Source: Streptococcus caballi DSM 19004
Lineage (GTDB): Bacteria; Bacillota; Bacilli; Lactobacillales; Streptococcaceae
Assembly: GCF_000379985.1 (NCBI RefSeq)
Contig: NZ_KB904074.1
Coordinates: 82,430-146,429 of the forward strand
Length of the DNA stretch: 64,000 bases
Direction: 5' to 3'
Shown here in pieces: positions 44,800 to 55,100 of the stretch. Position 1 is the stretch's first letter. Each line of letters begins with the position of its first letter. The notes under the pieces are model-generated. The model was not told the origin of the DNA. It saw only the letters and a list, made by a program, of their open reading frames with translations, and did not search any database. A program made the position numbers and the translations under genes.

Positions 44800-44808
44800 T
44801 GCTATAAT
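44800..44808 (+). promoter_or_regulatory. Extended -10 promoter giving a leaderless tex transcript
   Basis: TGCTATAAT (44800-44808) ends 9 bases before ATG 44818. Normal initiation would start within about three bases of the codon. No Shine-Dalgarno sequence is present. Confidence 0.6.
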
Positions 44809-44817
44809 AGACACACT

Positions 44818-46950
44818 ATGGAAAATGCAAATATTACATCAATTGCCCTTGAACTGGGCATCAAAGAAAGTCAAATTGACAAGGTCTTGGAATTGACTGC
44901 CGAAGGCAATACCATTCCTTTTATTGCGCGTTACCGTAAGGAAATGACGGGGAATTTGGATGAAGTTCAAATTAAGAGCATTATTGATTTGGATAGGTCA
45001 ATGACCACCCTAGCTGATCGCAAGGCAGCGGTCTTGACTAAGATTGAAGAGCAAGGTAAGTTGACGCCGGAGCTCAAAAAAGCTATTGAAGAAGCTGCTA
45101 AGCTGGCTGATGTTGAAGAACTTTACCTGCCCTACAAGGAAAAACGTCGCACTAAGGCGACTATTGCCCGCGAAGCTGGACTTTTCCCACTGGCTCGTCT
45201 CATTTTGCAAAATAGCCCAGCACTTGAAACCGAAGCAGAAAAATTCATCAACGAAGCCTTTCCATCAGCTGATAAGGCCTTGGTTGGTGCTGTTGATATT
45301 TTAGTGGAAGCTCTGTCGGAGGACAACAAGTTACGCTCATGGACCTACAATGAAATCTGGTCTTACAGCTCTATTTTCTCAGTTGTTAAGGATGAGGAAG
45401 CTGATGATAACAAGACTTTCCAAATCTACTACGACTTCTCTGAGAAAGTCTCAAAAATTCAAGGTTACCGTGTGCTAGCTCTTAATCGCGGGGAAAAACT
45501 AGACATTCTCAAAGTTTCTTTCGAGCACAATATAGACAAAATGCTGCGCTTCTTTGGTGCTCGTTTTAAAGTCAAAAATGCTTACATTGATGAAGTTATA
45601 TCACAAGCAGTCAAAAAGAAAATTGTTCCTTCTATGGAGCGTCGTATCCGTAGTGAATTGACCGAGTCTGCTGAAGACGGAGCCATTTCACTCTTTGCTG
45701 AAAACTTGCGTAACTTACTTTTGGTCTCACCTCTTAAGGGGAAAATGGTGCTGGGGTTTGACCCTGGCTTTCGTACAGGTGCTAAGTTGGCAGTCGTTGA
45801 CCAAACAGGAAAACTGATGACAACACAAGTTATCTATCCAGTACCACCGGCTAGTAAGGCTAAGATTGAACAGTCCAAAGCTGATTTGGCTGCACTAATT
45901 AGAGAATTTGGTATCGAAATCATTGCCATCGGAAACGGGACAGCCAGCCGTGAAAGTGAATCCTTCGTTGCTGATGTTCTTAAGAATTTCCCTGAAGTGA
46001 GCTATGTTATTGTCAATGAAAGCGGAGCTTCTGTCTACTCAGCCTCAGAATTAGCTCGTCATGAATTTCCAGACCTGACTGTTGAAAAACGCTCAGCTAT
46101 TTCCATCGCCCGCCGTCTGCAAGATCCACTAGCTGAGCTGGTGAAAATCGATCCTAAGTCTATTGGTGTCGGCCAGTATCAGCATGATGTCAGCCAGAAA
46201 AAGCTAGCGGAAAATCTGGACTTTGTAGTCGATACTGTGGTCAACCAAGTAGGTGTCAATATCAATACAGCCAGTCCAGCTCTTTTATCTCACGTGTCAG
46301 GTCTCAACAAGACCATTTCTGAGAACATTGTCAAATACCGCGAAGAAAATGGTCGTATTCGCTCACGTCAAGAAATTAAAAAAGTTCCTCGACTGGGTGC
46401 TAAGGCTTTTGAACAGGCCGCTGGTTTTCTACGCATTCCTAATGCGGACAATATTTTGGACAATACAGGTGTCCATCCAGAGAGCTACAAGGCTGTTGAA
46501 AAGTTGTTCAAGTTGCTTGAAATCACCGGTCTAGATGGCTCCGCCAAAACTAAACTTCAGGCAGTTAATGTGGAAGAGATGGCAGAGGAGTTAGAGCTTG
46601 GTCAAGAAACGCTCAAAGATATTATTGCTGACCTGCTTAAGCCTGGTCGTGACTTGCGTGATGATTTTGAAGCACCTGTTCTTAGACAGGATGTTCTTGA
46701 TATTTCCGACCTTGAAATCGGTCAAAAGTTAGAAGGGACAGTCCGTAATGTGGTTGATTTCGGTGCCTTTGTAGATATCGGTCTGCATGATGACGGTCTC
46801 ATTCATATTTCGCAGATGAGCAAATCCTTTGTCAAACATCCAAACCAAGTCATTTCTGTTGGCGATGTGGTGACCGTCTGGGTCTCCAAAATTGATAAGA
46901 AACGTGGCAAGATCAACTTGTCTCTGGTGGATTTGCGTGAACTTAACTGA
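44818..46950 (+). CDS. tex: Transcription accessory protein Tex (YdcI/Tex family)
   Basis: A 710-residue RNA-binding protein. The N-terminal helical part ([19 protein letters not shown]), the YqgF-like RNase H fold ([18 protein letters not shown]), two helix-hairpin-helix regions ([16 protein letters not shown]) and a C-terminal S1 domain (about residues 634-704, [16 protein letters not shown]) occur in family order. Tex affects transcription and stress tolerance in several bacteria. The mechanism in streptococci is unsettled. The frame is open upstream to 44722, but the conserved N-terminus begins at 44818, next to the promoter. Confidence 0.95.
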   Translation: MENANITSIALELGIKESQIDKVLELTAEGNTIPFIARYRKEMTGNLDEVQIKSIIDLDRSMTTLADRKAAVLTKIEEQGKLTPELKKAIEEAAKLADVEELYLPYKEKRRTKATIAREAGLFPLARLILQNSPALETEAEKFINEAFPSADKALVGAVDILVEALSEDNKLRSWTYNEIWSYSSIFSVVKDEEADDNKTFQIYYDFSEKVSKIQGYRVLALNRGEKLDILKVSFEHNIDKMLRFFGARFKVKNAYIDEVISQAVKKKIVPSMERRIRSELTESAEDGAISLFAENLRNLLLVSPLKGKMVLGFDPGFRTGAKLAVVDQTGKLMTTQVIYPVPPASKAKIEQSKADLAALIREFGIEIIAIGNGTASRESESFVADVLKNFPEVSYVIVNESGASVYSASELARHEFPDLTVEKRSAISIARRLQDPLAELVKIDPKSIGVGQYQHDVSQKKLAENLDFVVDTVVNQVGVNINTASPALLSHVSGLNKTISENIVKYREENGRIRSRQEIKKVPRLGAKAFEQAAGFLRIPNADNILDNTGVHPESYKAVEKLFKLLEITGLDGSAKTKLQAVNVEEMAEELELGQETLKDIIADLLKPGRDLRDDFEAPVLRQDVLDISDLEIGQKLEGTVRNVVDFGAFVDIGLHDDGLIHISQMSKSFVKHPNQVISVGDVVTVWVSKIDKKRGKINLSLVDLRELN

Positions 46951-47377
46951 GTATGTTAAGAGTGTTTCCGAAGAAGATTTTGGTAAGCCTTTTCGGCACA
47001 CTGCTGTCTGGAACAGTCGCCTGCGCTCCACTGGTGGACGTTTCTTTCCAAAAGATGGTCATCTAGATTTCAATCATAAGCTGTATCAGGAGTTTGGCAT
47101 TGAAGTTTTCAGAAAGATTGTCAGACATGAGCTCTGTCATTACCATCTTTATTACGAAAATAAGGGCTACAGGCATAGTGACCTAGACTTTAAGCACCTT
47201 CTGAAAAAGGTTGGTGGTCTTCGTTATGCGCCTCAATCCCAGCAGGAAAGGGTAACTTTTCATCACTACCTTTGTCAAAACTGTAGGCAAGTCTATCAGC
47301 GCAAGCGACGAGTTGATACTCGAAAATATTTCTGTGGAAAATGCCGTGGAAAACTTATTGAGAAAAATCAGTCGTAA
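46937..47377 (+). CDS. SprT-like family protein
   Basis: A 146-residue SprT-like protein. The zinc-metalloprotease motif HELCHYH and a C-terminal zinc ribbon (CQNCR ... CGKCRG) are visible, together with the conserved TTGGRFF-like [17 protein letters not shown]. In Firmicutes this small family is of unknown function and is encoded after tex. The GTG at 46937 is chosen as start because the family begins (M)NLTEYV and a GGTGG site precedes it. It overlaps the end of tex by 14 bases, so they are translationally coupled. Confidence 0.88.
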   Translation: MNLTEYVKSVSEEDFGKPFRHTAVWNSRLRSTGGRFFPKDGHLDFNHKLYQEFGIEVFRKIVRHELCHYHLYYENKGYRHSDLDFKHLLKKVGGLRYAPQSQQERVTFHHYLCQNCRQVYQRKRRVDTRKYFCGKCRGKLIEKNQS

Positions 47378-47444
47378 GGCTGATTTCTTTCTTCAGTCAA
47401 AAGAGCTATACTAATAGTAGAAAAACTAATGTGAGGAAAGTGCT

Positions 47445-47717
47445 ATGAAACCAGTTTTATATAAACAAAGGAAGAATAAAATGGTATCTGGTGTCTGTGC
47501 TGGTCTGGCCGACAAGTTTGGCTGGGATTTACCTTTGACGCGCGTGCTGACAGCCTTGCTTATGTATTTTACAGGATTTGGGGTTGTTCTCTACATCCTT
47601 TTGGCTATTTTCTTGCCTTACAAAGAAGATGTGATAGAAGATCAATTCGGTACAGGTCCTAGAAAACGAAAAGATGCTGATGTCATTGATGATGATAAGG
47701 AAGGCTGGTTCTGGTAA
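47445..47717 (+). CDS. PspC domain protein
   Basis: A 90-residue membrane protein with the PspC domain: a basic N-terminal segment (YKQRKNKMVSGVCAGLADKFGWD) followed by a helix pair region (LTALLMYFTGFGVVLYILLAIFLPY). The charged cytoplasmic tail ends in GWFW. PspC proteins take part in envelope-stress signalling in proteobacteria; in streptococci the role is not known. GAGGAAAG precedes the start. It lies between the SprT-like gene and hprK with its own downstream hairpin. Confidence 0.88.
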   Translation: MKPVLYKQRKNKMVSGVCAGLADKFGWDLPLTRVLTALLMYFTGFGVVLYILLAIFLPYKEDVIEDQFGTGPRKRKDADVIDDDKEGWFW

Positions 47718-47794
47718 TACTAAAGATTGGTGATTTGTTTACATTCTTATGAGTAGAGTAACAGGATGCTTGTAAGATTTTGATGAGACGCTAG

Positions 47795-47818
47795 GAAGGT
47801 GGGCAGAAGTCTACCTTC
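47795..47818 (+). terminator. Hairpin after the PspC gene
   Basis: GAAGGTGGGC (47795-47804) pairs with GTCTACCTTC (47809-47818), including two G-T pairs, around a 4-base AGAA loop. The following sequence is only moderately T-rich. Confidence 0.6.
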
Positions 47819-47912
47819 TCTTACTTAACTGAGAATAGTTGGCTTTTTCTGAAAAACTAGTTAGCGCTTTCGATTATGACCGAATGTGTTATAATAGAAA
47901 AAAGGAGAAATT

Positions 47913-48851
47913 ATGTCAGTTACAGTAAAAATGTTAGTTGACCGTATTAAGCTTGATATAGTTTACGGCAACGAAGAAATATTGTCCAAAGAAATCACCA
48001 CTGCTGATATTTCACGTCCAGGTCTTGAAATGACAGGCTATTTTGATTATTATTCTCCAGAGCGTATCCAGTTGCTGGGAATGAAAGAATGGTCCTATCT
48101 CACAAAAATGACGCCTCATAACCGTTATCAGGTTTTGGCTGAGATGTTCCGACCAGAGACACCAGCTATTATCATCGCTCGTAATTTGGAAATTCCTGAA
48201 GAAATGCACCGTGCGGCTAAGGAAAAAGGTGTTGCTGTGTTACAAAGTCATGTGCCAACTAGTCGCCTATCAGGTGAGATGTCTTGGTACTTGGATTCTT
48301 GTCTGGCAGAACGTACAAGTGTGCACGGTGTTCTCATGGATATTTATGGTATGGGTGTTCTCATTCAAGGTGACTCTGGAATTGGAAAGAGTGAGACGGG
48401 GCTGGAACTAGTTAAACGTGGCCATCGCTTGGTTGCGGACGATCGCGTAGATGTTTTTGCTAAAGATGAAGAAACACTTTGGGGAGAACCTGCTGAGATC
48501 TTACGCCATCTGCTTGAAATTCGTGGTGTCGGGATTATTGATATCATGAGCCTGTACGGAGCGAGTGCAGTTAAAGATTCTTCACAAGTACAGTTGGCTA
48601 TTTATCTGGAAAACTTTGAGTCTGGTAAAGTTTTCGATCGGCTTGGTAATGGCAATGAAGAAATCGAATTGTCCGGCGTTAAGATTCCTCGCATCCGCAT
48701 TCCAGTAAAGACAGGGCGTAACGTTTCCGTTGTTATTGAAGCGGCAGCCATGAACTATCGTGCTAAACAGATGGGCTTTGATGCAACGAGGACTTTTGAA
48801 AATCGTTTGACTCAGTTGATTAGTCAAAATGAGGAAAGCACAAATGATTGA
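47913..48851 (+). CDS. hprK: HPr kinase/phosphorylase
   Basis: A 312-residue bifunctional enzyme that phosphorylates HPr at Ser46 using ATP or pyrophosphate and removes it again. It senses glycolytic state and supplies HPr-Ser-P to CcpA. Walker [11 protein letters not shown] is at about residues 153-162, and the family signature [15 protein letters not shown] follows. The extended -10 TGTTATAAT at 47887-47895 and AAGGAG lie directly upstream. Its end overlaps lgt by 8 bases, the usual Firmicute arrangement. Confidence 0.97.
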   Translation: MSVTVKMLVDRIKLDIVYGNEEILSKEITTADISRPGLEMTGYFDYYSPERIQLLGMKEWSYLTKMTPHNRYQVLAEMFRPETPAIIIARNLEIPEEMHRAAKEKGVAVLQSHVPTSRLSGEMSWYLDSCLAERTSVHGVLMDIYGMGVLIQGDSGIGKSETGLELVKRGHRLVADDRVDVFAKDEETLWGEPAEILRHLLEIRGVGIIDIMSLYGASAVKDSSQVQLAIYLENFESGKVFDRLGNGNEEIELSGVKIPRIRIPVKTGRNVSVVIEAAAMNYRAKQMGFDATRTFENRLTQLISQNEESTND

Positions 48852-49617
48852 TCCTGTTGCTATCCAAATTGGTCCCCTGTCTATTCGCTGGTACGCTTTG
48901 TGCATCATGACAGGACTGATCTTGGCTGTTTACTTAGCCATGAAAGAAGCTCCACGCAAGAAAATAAACCCAGATGATATTTTAGATTTTATATTGATTA
49001 CTTTTCCCTTGGCAATTATCGGTGCTAGACTCTACTATGTTGCCTTTGATTGGTTTTATTATGTCAAGCATCCTGCTGAAATTATTGCAATTTGGCAGGG
49101 AGGAATTGCTATCTATGGCGGTCTGATAACAGGTGCGGTCGTCCTTTTGGTTTTTTCTTACTACCATTTTATCAAGCCACTTGATTTTCTGGATATTGCA
49201 GCACCAGGAGTCATGTTAGCACAGGCCATTGGGCGTTGGGGAAACTTTATCAATCAAGAAGCCTATGGTAAAGCTGTCAAATCCTTGAATTACCTGCCAG
49301 ATTTTATCCGAAAGCAGATGTATATTGACGGTTCCTATCGTACGCCGACCTTTTTATATGAATCTGTCTGGAATTTGCTTGGTTTTGCTATTATCATGGT
49401 GGCGAGAAGAAGGAAAAATTTTCTTAAACAGGGAGAAATTACTTTCTTCTACCTGATTTGGTATGGTTGTGGACGCTTTGTCATTGAAGGAATGCGGACT
49501 GATAGTCTGATGTTCATGGGCTTGCGCGTTTCGCAATGGTTGTCGGCAATCCTAGTCTTGGTCGGTCTTGTGGCCTTGATTTGGAGAAGAAGACAGAAAA
49601 CTATTCCCTATTATTAA
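48844..49617 (+). CDS. lgt: Prolipoprotein diacylglyceryl transferase
   Basis: A 257-residue membrane enzyme with about seven helices that adds diacylglycerol to the lipobox cysteine of prolipoproteins, the first step of lipoprotein maturation. The signature [13 protein letters not shown] is intact, as are the N-terminal [12 protein letters not shown] and the C-terminal [14 protein letters not shown]. Start 48844 is chosen (family N-terminus [10 protein letters not shown]). GAGGA upstream lies within hprK. The gene is followed by two small envelope-type genes. Confidence 0.96.
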   Translation: MIDPVAIQIGPLSIRWYALCIMTGLILAVYLAMKEAPRKKINPDDILDFILITFPLAIIGARLYYVAFDWFYYVKHPAEIIAIWQGGIAIYGGLITGAVVLLVFSYYHFIKPLDFLDIAAPGVMLAQAIGRWGNFINQEAYGKAVKSLNYLPDFIRKQMYIDGSYRTPTFLYESVWNLLGFAIIMVARRRKNFLKQGEITFFYLIWYGCGRFVIEGMRTDSLMFMGLRVSQWLSAILVLVGLVALIWRRRQKTIPYY

Positions 49618-49638
49618 AAGTGTGAGTAAGGAGAAGAA

Positions 49639-50031
49639 ATGCTTGAAATTGCTTTAATGATTATTGCTATTGCTTTTGCGATTCTGGTGGTCTATCTTGT
49701 TTTGGTTTTGAGAAAGGTCTCAGATACAGTTGATGAGAGTAGGAAAACTCTGCAAATTCTGACCAGCGATGTTAATGTGACTCTGCATCAGACTAATGAG
49801 ATTCTTGCCAAGGCTAATGTTCTGGTTGAGGATGTTAATGGCAAGGTTGCGACAATTGATCCTCTTTTTGTGGCTATTGCTGATTTATCTGAAAGTGTAT
49901 CTGATTTGAACACGCAGGCTCGAGTTCTTGGTCAAAAGGCTGGTCGAGCAGGTTCAAATGTAGGCAAGGCTGGTACAGCTTTTACTGTTGGTAAAGTTGC
50001 TTCAAAATTATTTGGTAAAAAAGGAGTCTAA
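49639..50031 (+). CDS. DUF948 family protein
   Basis: A 130-residue protein with one N-terminal membrane helix (IALMIIAIAFAILVVYLVLVL) and a long amphipathic helical region (DESRKTLQILTSDVNVTLHQ). This is the DUF948 pattern also called general stress-type YtxG. It is encoded between lgt and the YtxH-like gene, with 21 bases and 2 bases spacing. The family is of unknown function and often paired with YtxH. Confidence 0.87.
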   Translation: MLEIALMIIAIAFAILVVYLVLVLRKVSDTVDESRKTLQILTSDVNVTLHQTNEILAKANVLVEDVNGKVATIDPLFVAIADLSESVSDLNTQARVLGQKAGRAGSNVGKAGTAFTVGKVASKLFGKKGV

Positions 50032-50033
50032 CT

Positions 50034-50501
50034 ATGAATAAATTTTTAAAAACATTGATTGTTGGTGCGGCCTCAGGAGCTGCTGCTGCGTATTTCCTAA
50101 CATCTGAAAAGGGAAAAGACGTTCAAAGGCGTGTTAGCAAAGCTTATGAAGCGTATAAAGATGATCCTGAAGATTTTCATCAAGCTGCAAAAGAAAAAGC
50201 CACTGAGTATTCTCAATTGGCAGTGGATACTTTTAATAATTACAAGGAAAAATTCGAGAGTGGCGATCTAACTGTGGACGATTTTGTGACAACAGTAAAA
50301 GAGAAGGGTGGAGAAGCTTTTGGTTACGTAGCAGACAAGGTTTCTGAAGCGACAGCAAGATACTCAGATAGCGATGAAGTCACAGTGGATTTGACACCTG
50401 ACAAAGACTCTGCCGAAAATGCCGCAGAGCCAGAAGAACAAGAAGACATTATTATCAACTATTCTGACCATCAAGAGCCGGATCAATCAGAAAATGAGTA
50501 G
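50034..50501 (+). CDS. YtxH-like protein
   Basis: A 155-residue protein. The N-terminal hydrophobic glycine/alanine segment and following KGKD motif (VGAASGAAAAYFLTSEKGKDVQ) are characteristic of YtxH proteins. The rest is a long charged helix with a very acidic C-terminus (EPEEQEDIIINY). It starts 2 bases after the DUF948 gene and ends the hprK-lgt operon at a terminator. A membrane-associated structural role is likely but unproven. Confidence 0.85.
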   Translation: MNKFLKTLIVGAASGAAAAYFLTSEKGKDVQRRVSKAYEAYKDDPEDFHQAAKEKATEYSQLAVDTFNNYKEKFESGDLTVDDFVTTVKEKGGEAFGYVADKVSEATARYSDSDEVTVDLTPDKDSAENAAEPEEQEDIIINYSDHQEPDQSENE

Positions 50502-50509
50502 ATAAAGTG

Positions 50510-50540
50510 AAAGGAGAAAGTCTATCAGCTTTCTCCTTTT
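50510..50540 (+). terminator. Terminator of the hprK-lgt operon
   Basis: A perfect 11-bp stem AAAGGAGAAAG (50510-50520) / CTTTCTCCTTT (50529-50539) with an 8-base loop. Confidence 0.85.
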
Positions 50541-50675
50541 GGCTATTTGTCAACTGTATTGTTTATACTTCTCAGACGTCGTTAACCTCATTTAATGAAC
50601 GCTAATTCTATCTGCGTCCGCCTTGTCTAGCTTGGGGTTTAATTAAGTATTCTTTGAAAACGCTTAATATTTTTG

Positions 50676-50720
50676 CTGACTTTTTTTAAGAGTTGTGCTA
50701 CAATTGAAGCAATCGCTTGC
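50676..50720 (+). promoter_or_regulatory. Promoter and operator of the LacI/MalR-type regulator
   Basis: CTGACT (50676-50681), 17 bases, and extended -10 TGCTACAAT (50696-50704). The dyad GCAATCGCTTGC at 50709-50720 covers the expected start of transcription and matches GCAACCGCTTGC in the amylopullulanase promoter. MalR-type repressors bind GCAAACGTTTGC-like sites, so autoregulation is likely. Confidence 0.7.
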
Positions 50721-50754
50721 ATTGGAGTGTATTTTGTTTTAGAAAGGAAAATAT

Positions 50755-51741
50755 ATGCCAACTTTGAAAGATGTTGCTCTGCGTGCGAATGTTTCAAAAA
50801 TGACGGTGTCTAGAGTTATCAATCATCCAGAGATGGTAACGACAGAATTGAGACGATTAGTCTATAAAGCTATGGAAGATTTAGACTATCAGCCCAATCC
50901 TGTTGCTAAGGCGCTTGTTTACAAAAAATCACTGGTAGTTGCTGTGCTTGTTTTAGAAGATTTGGAACGCGTTGATCCTTATTTTATGAAGTTAATCAAA
51001 GGAATATCTGCAGAATTAAATAAGCACCAGTATGCCTTTCAGTTGCTAACAGATTTATCTCAGTTGCAGTCCATTAAGCAGTGCGATGGCTATATTGTGG
51101 CAGGAATGGGGCAAGAAGATGTTCCCACGATAAAAAAATTATCAAATCCTGTGGTGGCTTTTGGTGAGAATGACTATGGTATTCCTTTTGTTGACTCCGA
51201 CAACTATCAGGCGAGTAGAGAGGCTACACGATATGCAGCAGAACTGGGATATGAGCATCTAACTTTTCTAGGAATTGAAAGTAAGGAAGGATTTGAACAG
51301 GCGAGAGAAGAGGGGTATTTGGATGCTTTTTCTAGTAAGTTAGTCACTCCTAAAATTCTTCGTTCAGCTAATAGCGCTTCTCAAGTAGGAGAAGTTTTAA
51401 AGCGGGAGTTACCTATACCCAAAAATAGTTGTTTTATTTGTGCTTCTGATCGTATTGCCTTAGGAGCAGAGCGTTTTTTAGAAGGGCAAGGCTATCGGAT
51501 ACCTGAGGATGTAGGAATTATTGGTTTTGATGGTGTTTTCTTGGATAGGGTTGCTTCGCCACGACTAACTACTGTGAAGCAATCTGTTGAAAGAATGGGA
51601 GAAATCTGTGCGAAACGCCTTTTAGATCTAATTGACCATAGAAAGACAAAAGAATCCTATTATCATCGGGCAGATCTGGTCATTGGAGGAACAACCCGGA
51701 AAATTCATAGAAAAGAGAGTAAAGCAGTTACACTAAACTAG
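50755..51741 (+). CDS. LacI-family regulator, MalR-like
   Basis: A 328-residue LacI/GalR-family transcription factor. The helix-turn-helix TLKDVALRANVSKMTVSRVI and the hinge YQPNPVAKALVYKKS are clear, and the ligand-binding core follows. Location, shared operators and relation to starch/maltose loci suggest MalR-like control of the downstream amylopullulanase. The last four residues (VTLN) and the stop codon lie in sequence shared with the right-hand IS3 relic, so insertion replaced the original C-terminal end. The loss is probably only a few residues. Confidence 0.85.
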   Translation: MPTLKDVALRANVSKMTVSRVINHPEMVTTELRRLVYKAMEDLDYQPNPVAKALVYKKSLVVAVLVLEDLERVDPYFMKLIKGISAELNKHQYAFQLLTDLSQLQSIKQCDGYIVAGMGQEDVPTIKKLSNPVVAFGENDYGIPFVDSDNYQASREATRYAAELGYEHLTFLGIESKEGFEQAREEGYLDAFSSKLVTPKILRSANSASQVGEVLKRELPIPKNSCFICASDRIALGAERFLEGQGYRIPEDVGIIGFDGVFLDRVASPRLTTVKQSVERMGEICAKRLLDLIDHRKTKESYYHRADLVIGGTTRKIHRKESKAVTLN

Positions 51742-51908
51742 ACAGAATCTATAAAGTGTTCTACACTAAAGAAAATAGGAGAGAAACTATATCTAGAAAA
51801 ATACGTCGTCACTTCACAGATGAGTTTAAACAACAAATCGTTGACCTGCATAATGCAGGAAGAAAACGCAGTGAGCTTATCAAAGCACCTCTGTTTCTAG
51901 TTTACTAG
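51728..51908 (+). mobile_element. IS3-family relic, left copy (orfA start)
   Basis: From GTTACACTAAACTAGACAG onward the sequence parallels the right relic's end. A frame from 51789 reads SRKIRRHFTDEFKQQIVDLH then NAGRKRSELIKA, the start of an IS3-family OrfA. It stops at 51906. The start codon is degraded to ATA. Only about 40 codons of the transposase are left. Confidence 0.8.
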
Positions 51909-52079
51909 ATGTCAACAGGAGTGTTTTTATTCTGTCTCATTTTAGGGGGAGTGCCGATGTTTATTGCTTTTAGCTTTTACTATGTTAAAGCTTTGTCTGC
52001 CCCTCTAGATAGGATTGAATTAGCGTTATTTTCAGTGAAATCTGTGTATTCAAATGTTAGATTTGTCAGAACTAGGCAT

Positions 52080-52139
52080 AAAAATGTTACCGATAACATT
52101 TTTGCAACCGCTTGCATTTATTCCGAAAAAAGTTATACT
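52080..52139 (+). promoter_or_regulatory. Amylopullulanase promoter with two LacI-type dyads
   Basis: ATGTTACCGATAACAT (52084-52099) is a LacI-family type dyad with half-sites TGTTA/TAACA around a central CG, extended to a 10-bp stem (52080-52103). GCAACCGCTTGC (52104-52115) follows directly and overlaps the -35 box TTGCAT (52112-52117). The -10 box TATACT is at 52134-52139. The second dyad also resembles a cre box (TGCAACCGCTTGCA, 12 of 14). Control by the MalR-like protein plus CcpA or another LacI-type regulator is likely. Confidence 0.65.
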
Positions 52140-52170
52140 GAAGTGTAAGCAAGATCCAAAGGAGATTATT

Positions 52171-55100
52171 ATGCCTAAGAAACGTTCAAAATCATGGCTT
52201 GAGAAAAAAGAAATTTTTTCCATTCGAAAATTTAAAGTGGGAGTAGCTTCAGTGGCTATTGCTGCTAGTTTTTTTGCTCTAGGTCAGCCTAATTCTCTTG
52301 TAAGAGCTGATGAAGCAGCCGTTCAGTCTGAGCAAGTTGTAACAGCTCAAGGTGATAGTAGCTCAATTACTCAAGTAACAGACTTGACAGCAAGTCCTGA
52401 GACAAGTCAGGCAACAACTACAACTGTTACAGATGAAGTAGCAGTGGCAACTGAAACGGGTAGTTCATCTCCTGCTGAAGCCCCTGCGCTAGCAGCTGAT
52501 AGTCAAACAGAAAATCAAAGTATCACAGCTGATGCGACTCCAGCAATAACTCCCCCAACTTCTGAAGAGCAACCTTCAGAAAGTGCTGCGGCTTCTGTTG
52601 AAACGTCAACAACTGATTCTACAGAAAATGTGGCAACCGTTTCTCCAGCAACAACTACTGAGGAAACAGCCCCAGTACCGATTGAAGAGGGGAACATTCG
52701 TTTACACTTCGCCGGCTTGGATGATAGTGCTATTGATCACTACGGTCTTTGGACTTGGGGCGGTGTTGCGACTCCTTCTGATGGTAATAAATGGCCAACT
52801 GATGCCCAGCCATTCGTCGCTAGTCAAAAAGACGATTATGGCTACTATATAGATGTTAAGCAATCTGAAAATCCAGCCTCTATTGGTTATCTCCTCCTAA
52901 AAGATGGCGAAAAAGTTATTGAAGGGGATCAAAAAATTGAAATTGTTGCTCCTCAAATGAATGAGGCTTGGATTGCGCCAGACTTTAAGTTAAATACCTA
53001 CAAACCTCTTAATAATGAAAAAGTTGTTCGTATTAACTACAAGCGTGATGATGGCAACTATGATGGCTGGGGTCTTTGGCTTTGGGGTGATACGGTAGCT
53101 AGCGATGGCTGGCCAGATGGTGCGCTTGATTTTACAGCGGAAGGACAATATGGACGCTATGTTGATGTTCCCTTGTCAAAGGCGTTGGAATCTCGCATTG
53201 GGTTCCTAGTGGTTAACCAAAAGAATCCAGAACTACCAGGAAATAAAAGTTCAGATATGAGCTTTGCTAATCGTCAAGTTCATAGCCAAATTTTCCTCAG
53301 AAATGACGAAGCAACAGTCTATACAAATCCATATTATATCCCAGAAACTTTGGAATTAGATTTATCCAAAGCGGAACCTGGGAAAGCCAATATCAGCTTA
53401 ACAGCAGAAGTTGATAAAGCATTTGACTACAATCAACATGGTATTTTATCTATCTCAGTAAATAACCCAGATAATGTTGATATTTACAAAACTCAGGTTG
53501 ACAGCACAGCTATAGGTGGTGGAATCATTGATATTTCACCGGAGTTAAACAAAGTCACTTTGAATGCAAGTAGTGAGGTTGCCGCAGGAGATTATGAACT
53601 GCCCGTAAGGGTTTATGATACGAATAATGGTTACTATGAAACTAAAGTTAAAGTAACGATTACAGAGCACCAGAAGAAAGCTGGCGAGAAAGATTGGGAT
53701 GAGCAAATCATCTACTTCATGCTGACAGACCGCTTCAAGAATGGTGATACTAGCAATGATAATCCTTACAATCAGCCTTATGCACAAGCAACCAATCAGC
53801 GTGGTGTTTATCAAGGTGGTGATTTCAAAGGGGTTACAGAAAAACTTGATTACCTTAAAGAATTAGGGGTAACCTCTATCTGGTTGACACCTATTGTAGA
53901 AAATATTCCAGGTAGCGCTGGGGACGCAGAATATTACGCCTACCACGGTTATTGGGCATCAAACTTTGAGAAACTTAATCCTCATTTGGGAAGCCTTGCT
54001 GACTTCCATGAATTGATTGACAAGGCTGCTGAAAAAGGTATTAATATCATCGTGGACGTAGTTCTAAACCATGCTGGCTATGGCACAGAAGATACCTTTA
54101 AAGGTTTGGTTAGAACACCAGAAGAAAACAAAGAAGGCGATGATCAACAAGGTTCTCTATCTGGATTGCCTGACTTTAAGACAGAAGATGATGTTGTTCG
54201 TCGTCAATTAGTTGACTGGCAAACCTCATGGTTGGAACGGTCAACCACAGCTAAGGGCAACAGCATTTATGCTTTCCGCGTGGATACTGTTAAACACGTT
54301 GATGATACCACTTGGCAACATTTTAAAAATGAGTTAGCTGAGAAAGATATTGATTTCCACCTGATTGGCGAATCTTGGGGTGCTAATTATAAAGATACTA
54401 AGGGTGACCTTAAAGCAGGTACAATGGATTCATTGCTTGATTTTGGCTTCAAGGATATCGCTAAACTCTTGGTAAACGGCAACTTGATTGCAGCCAATAA
54501 AGAATTAGCGGCGCGCGGTGAGGCCATTAACAGTGCAGCTACTTTGGGACAATTCTTGGGTAGTCATGATGAAGATGGTTTCTTGTATAGTATCAATGGT
54601 GATACAAATAAATTAAAACTAGCAGCGACAGCTCTCCTAACTGCCAAAGGTCAGCCAGTCATCTACTATGGCGAAGAATTAGGTCAAAGTGGTGCTAACA
54701 ACTGGCCACAATATGATAATCGTTATGATTTTGATTGGTCTAAGGTGGGAGACAGTGATATCTTAGCGCATTATAAGAAAGTCCTTGACTTCCGTAATGC
54801 CAACTCAGAGTTACTTTCTCGAGGGGAACACACTATTGTTGGTGGAAGTGATGGGGCTCAATGGGTGCTTGCGAAACGTAGCTATAAAGACGATTCAGCT
54901 TACATTCTTTATTCAGTTGCTGATGAGTCTAAACCTGCTCTAATCGAAGTATCAGGAGAAAATGCGACTCTTACAGATTATTACTCTGGAAAAACTTATA
55001 AGCCTCAAGCTGATGGTGATAAATGGTTTGTTCAAGTAGATGTTCCAACCTTGGCTAATGGCGGTACCATGTTAATTAAGGTGGCTAACGGAGATATTAT

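Noticed and set aside
50560..50640. Possible repeat element after the hprK-operon terminator
   Set aside because: Short inverted pieces (GACG/CGTC) are present, but no convincing ends or second copy in the window were found.
51909..52148. 79-codon frame directly after the left IS3 relic, with a hydrophobic start
   Set aside because: It runs through the apuA promoter and both operators and has no ribosome-binding site. It is more likely chance.
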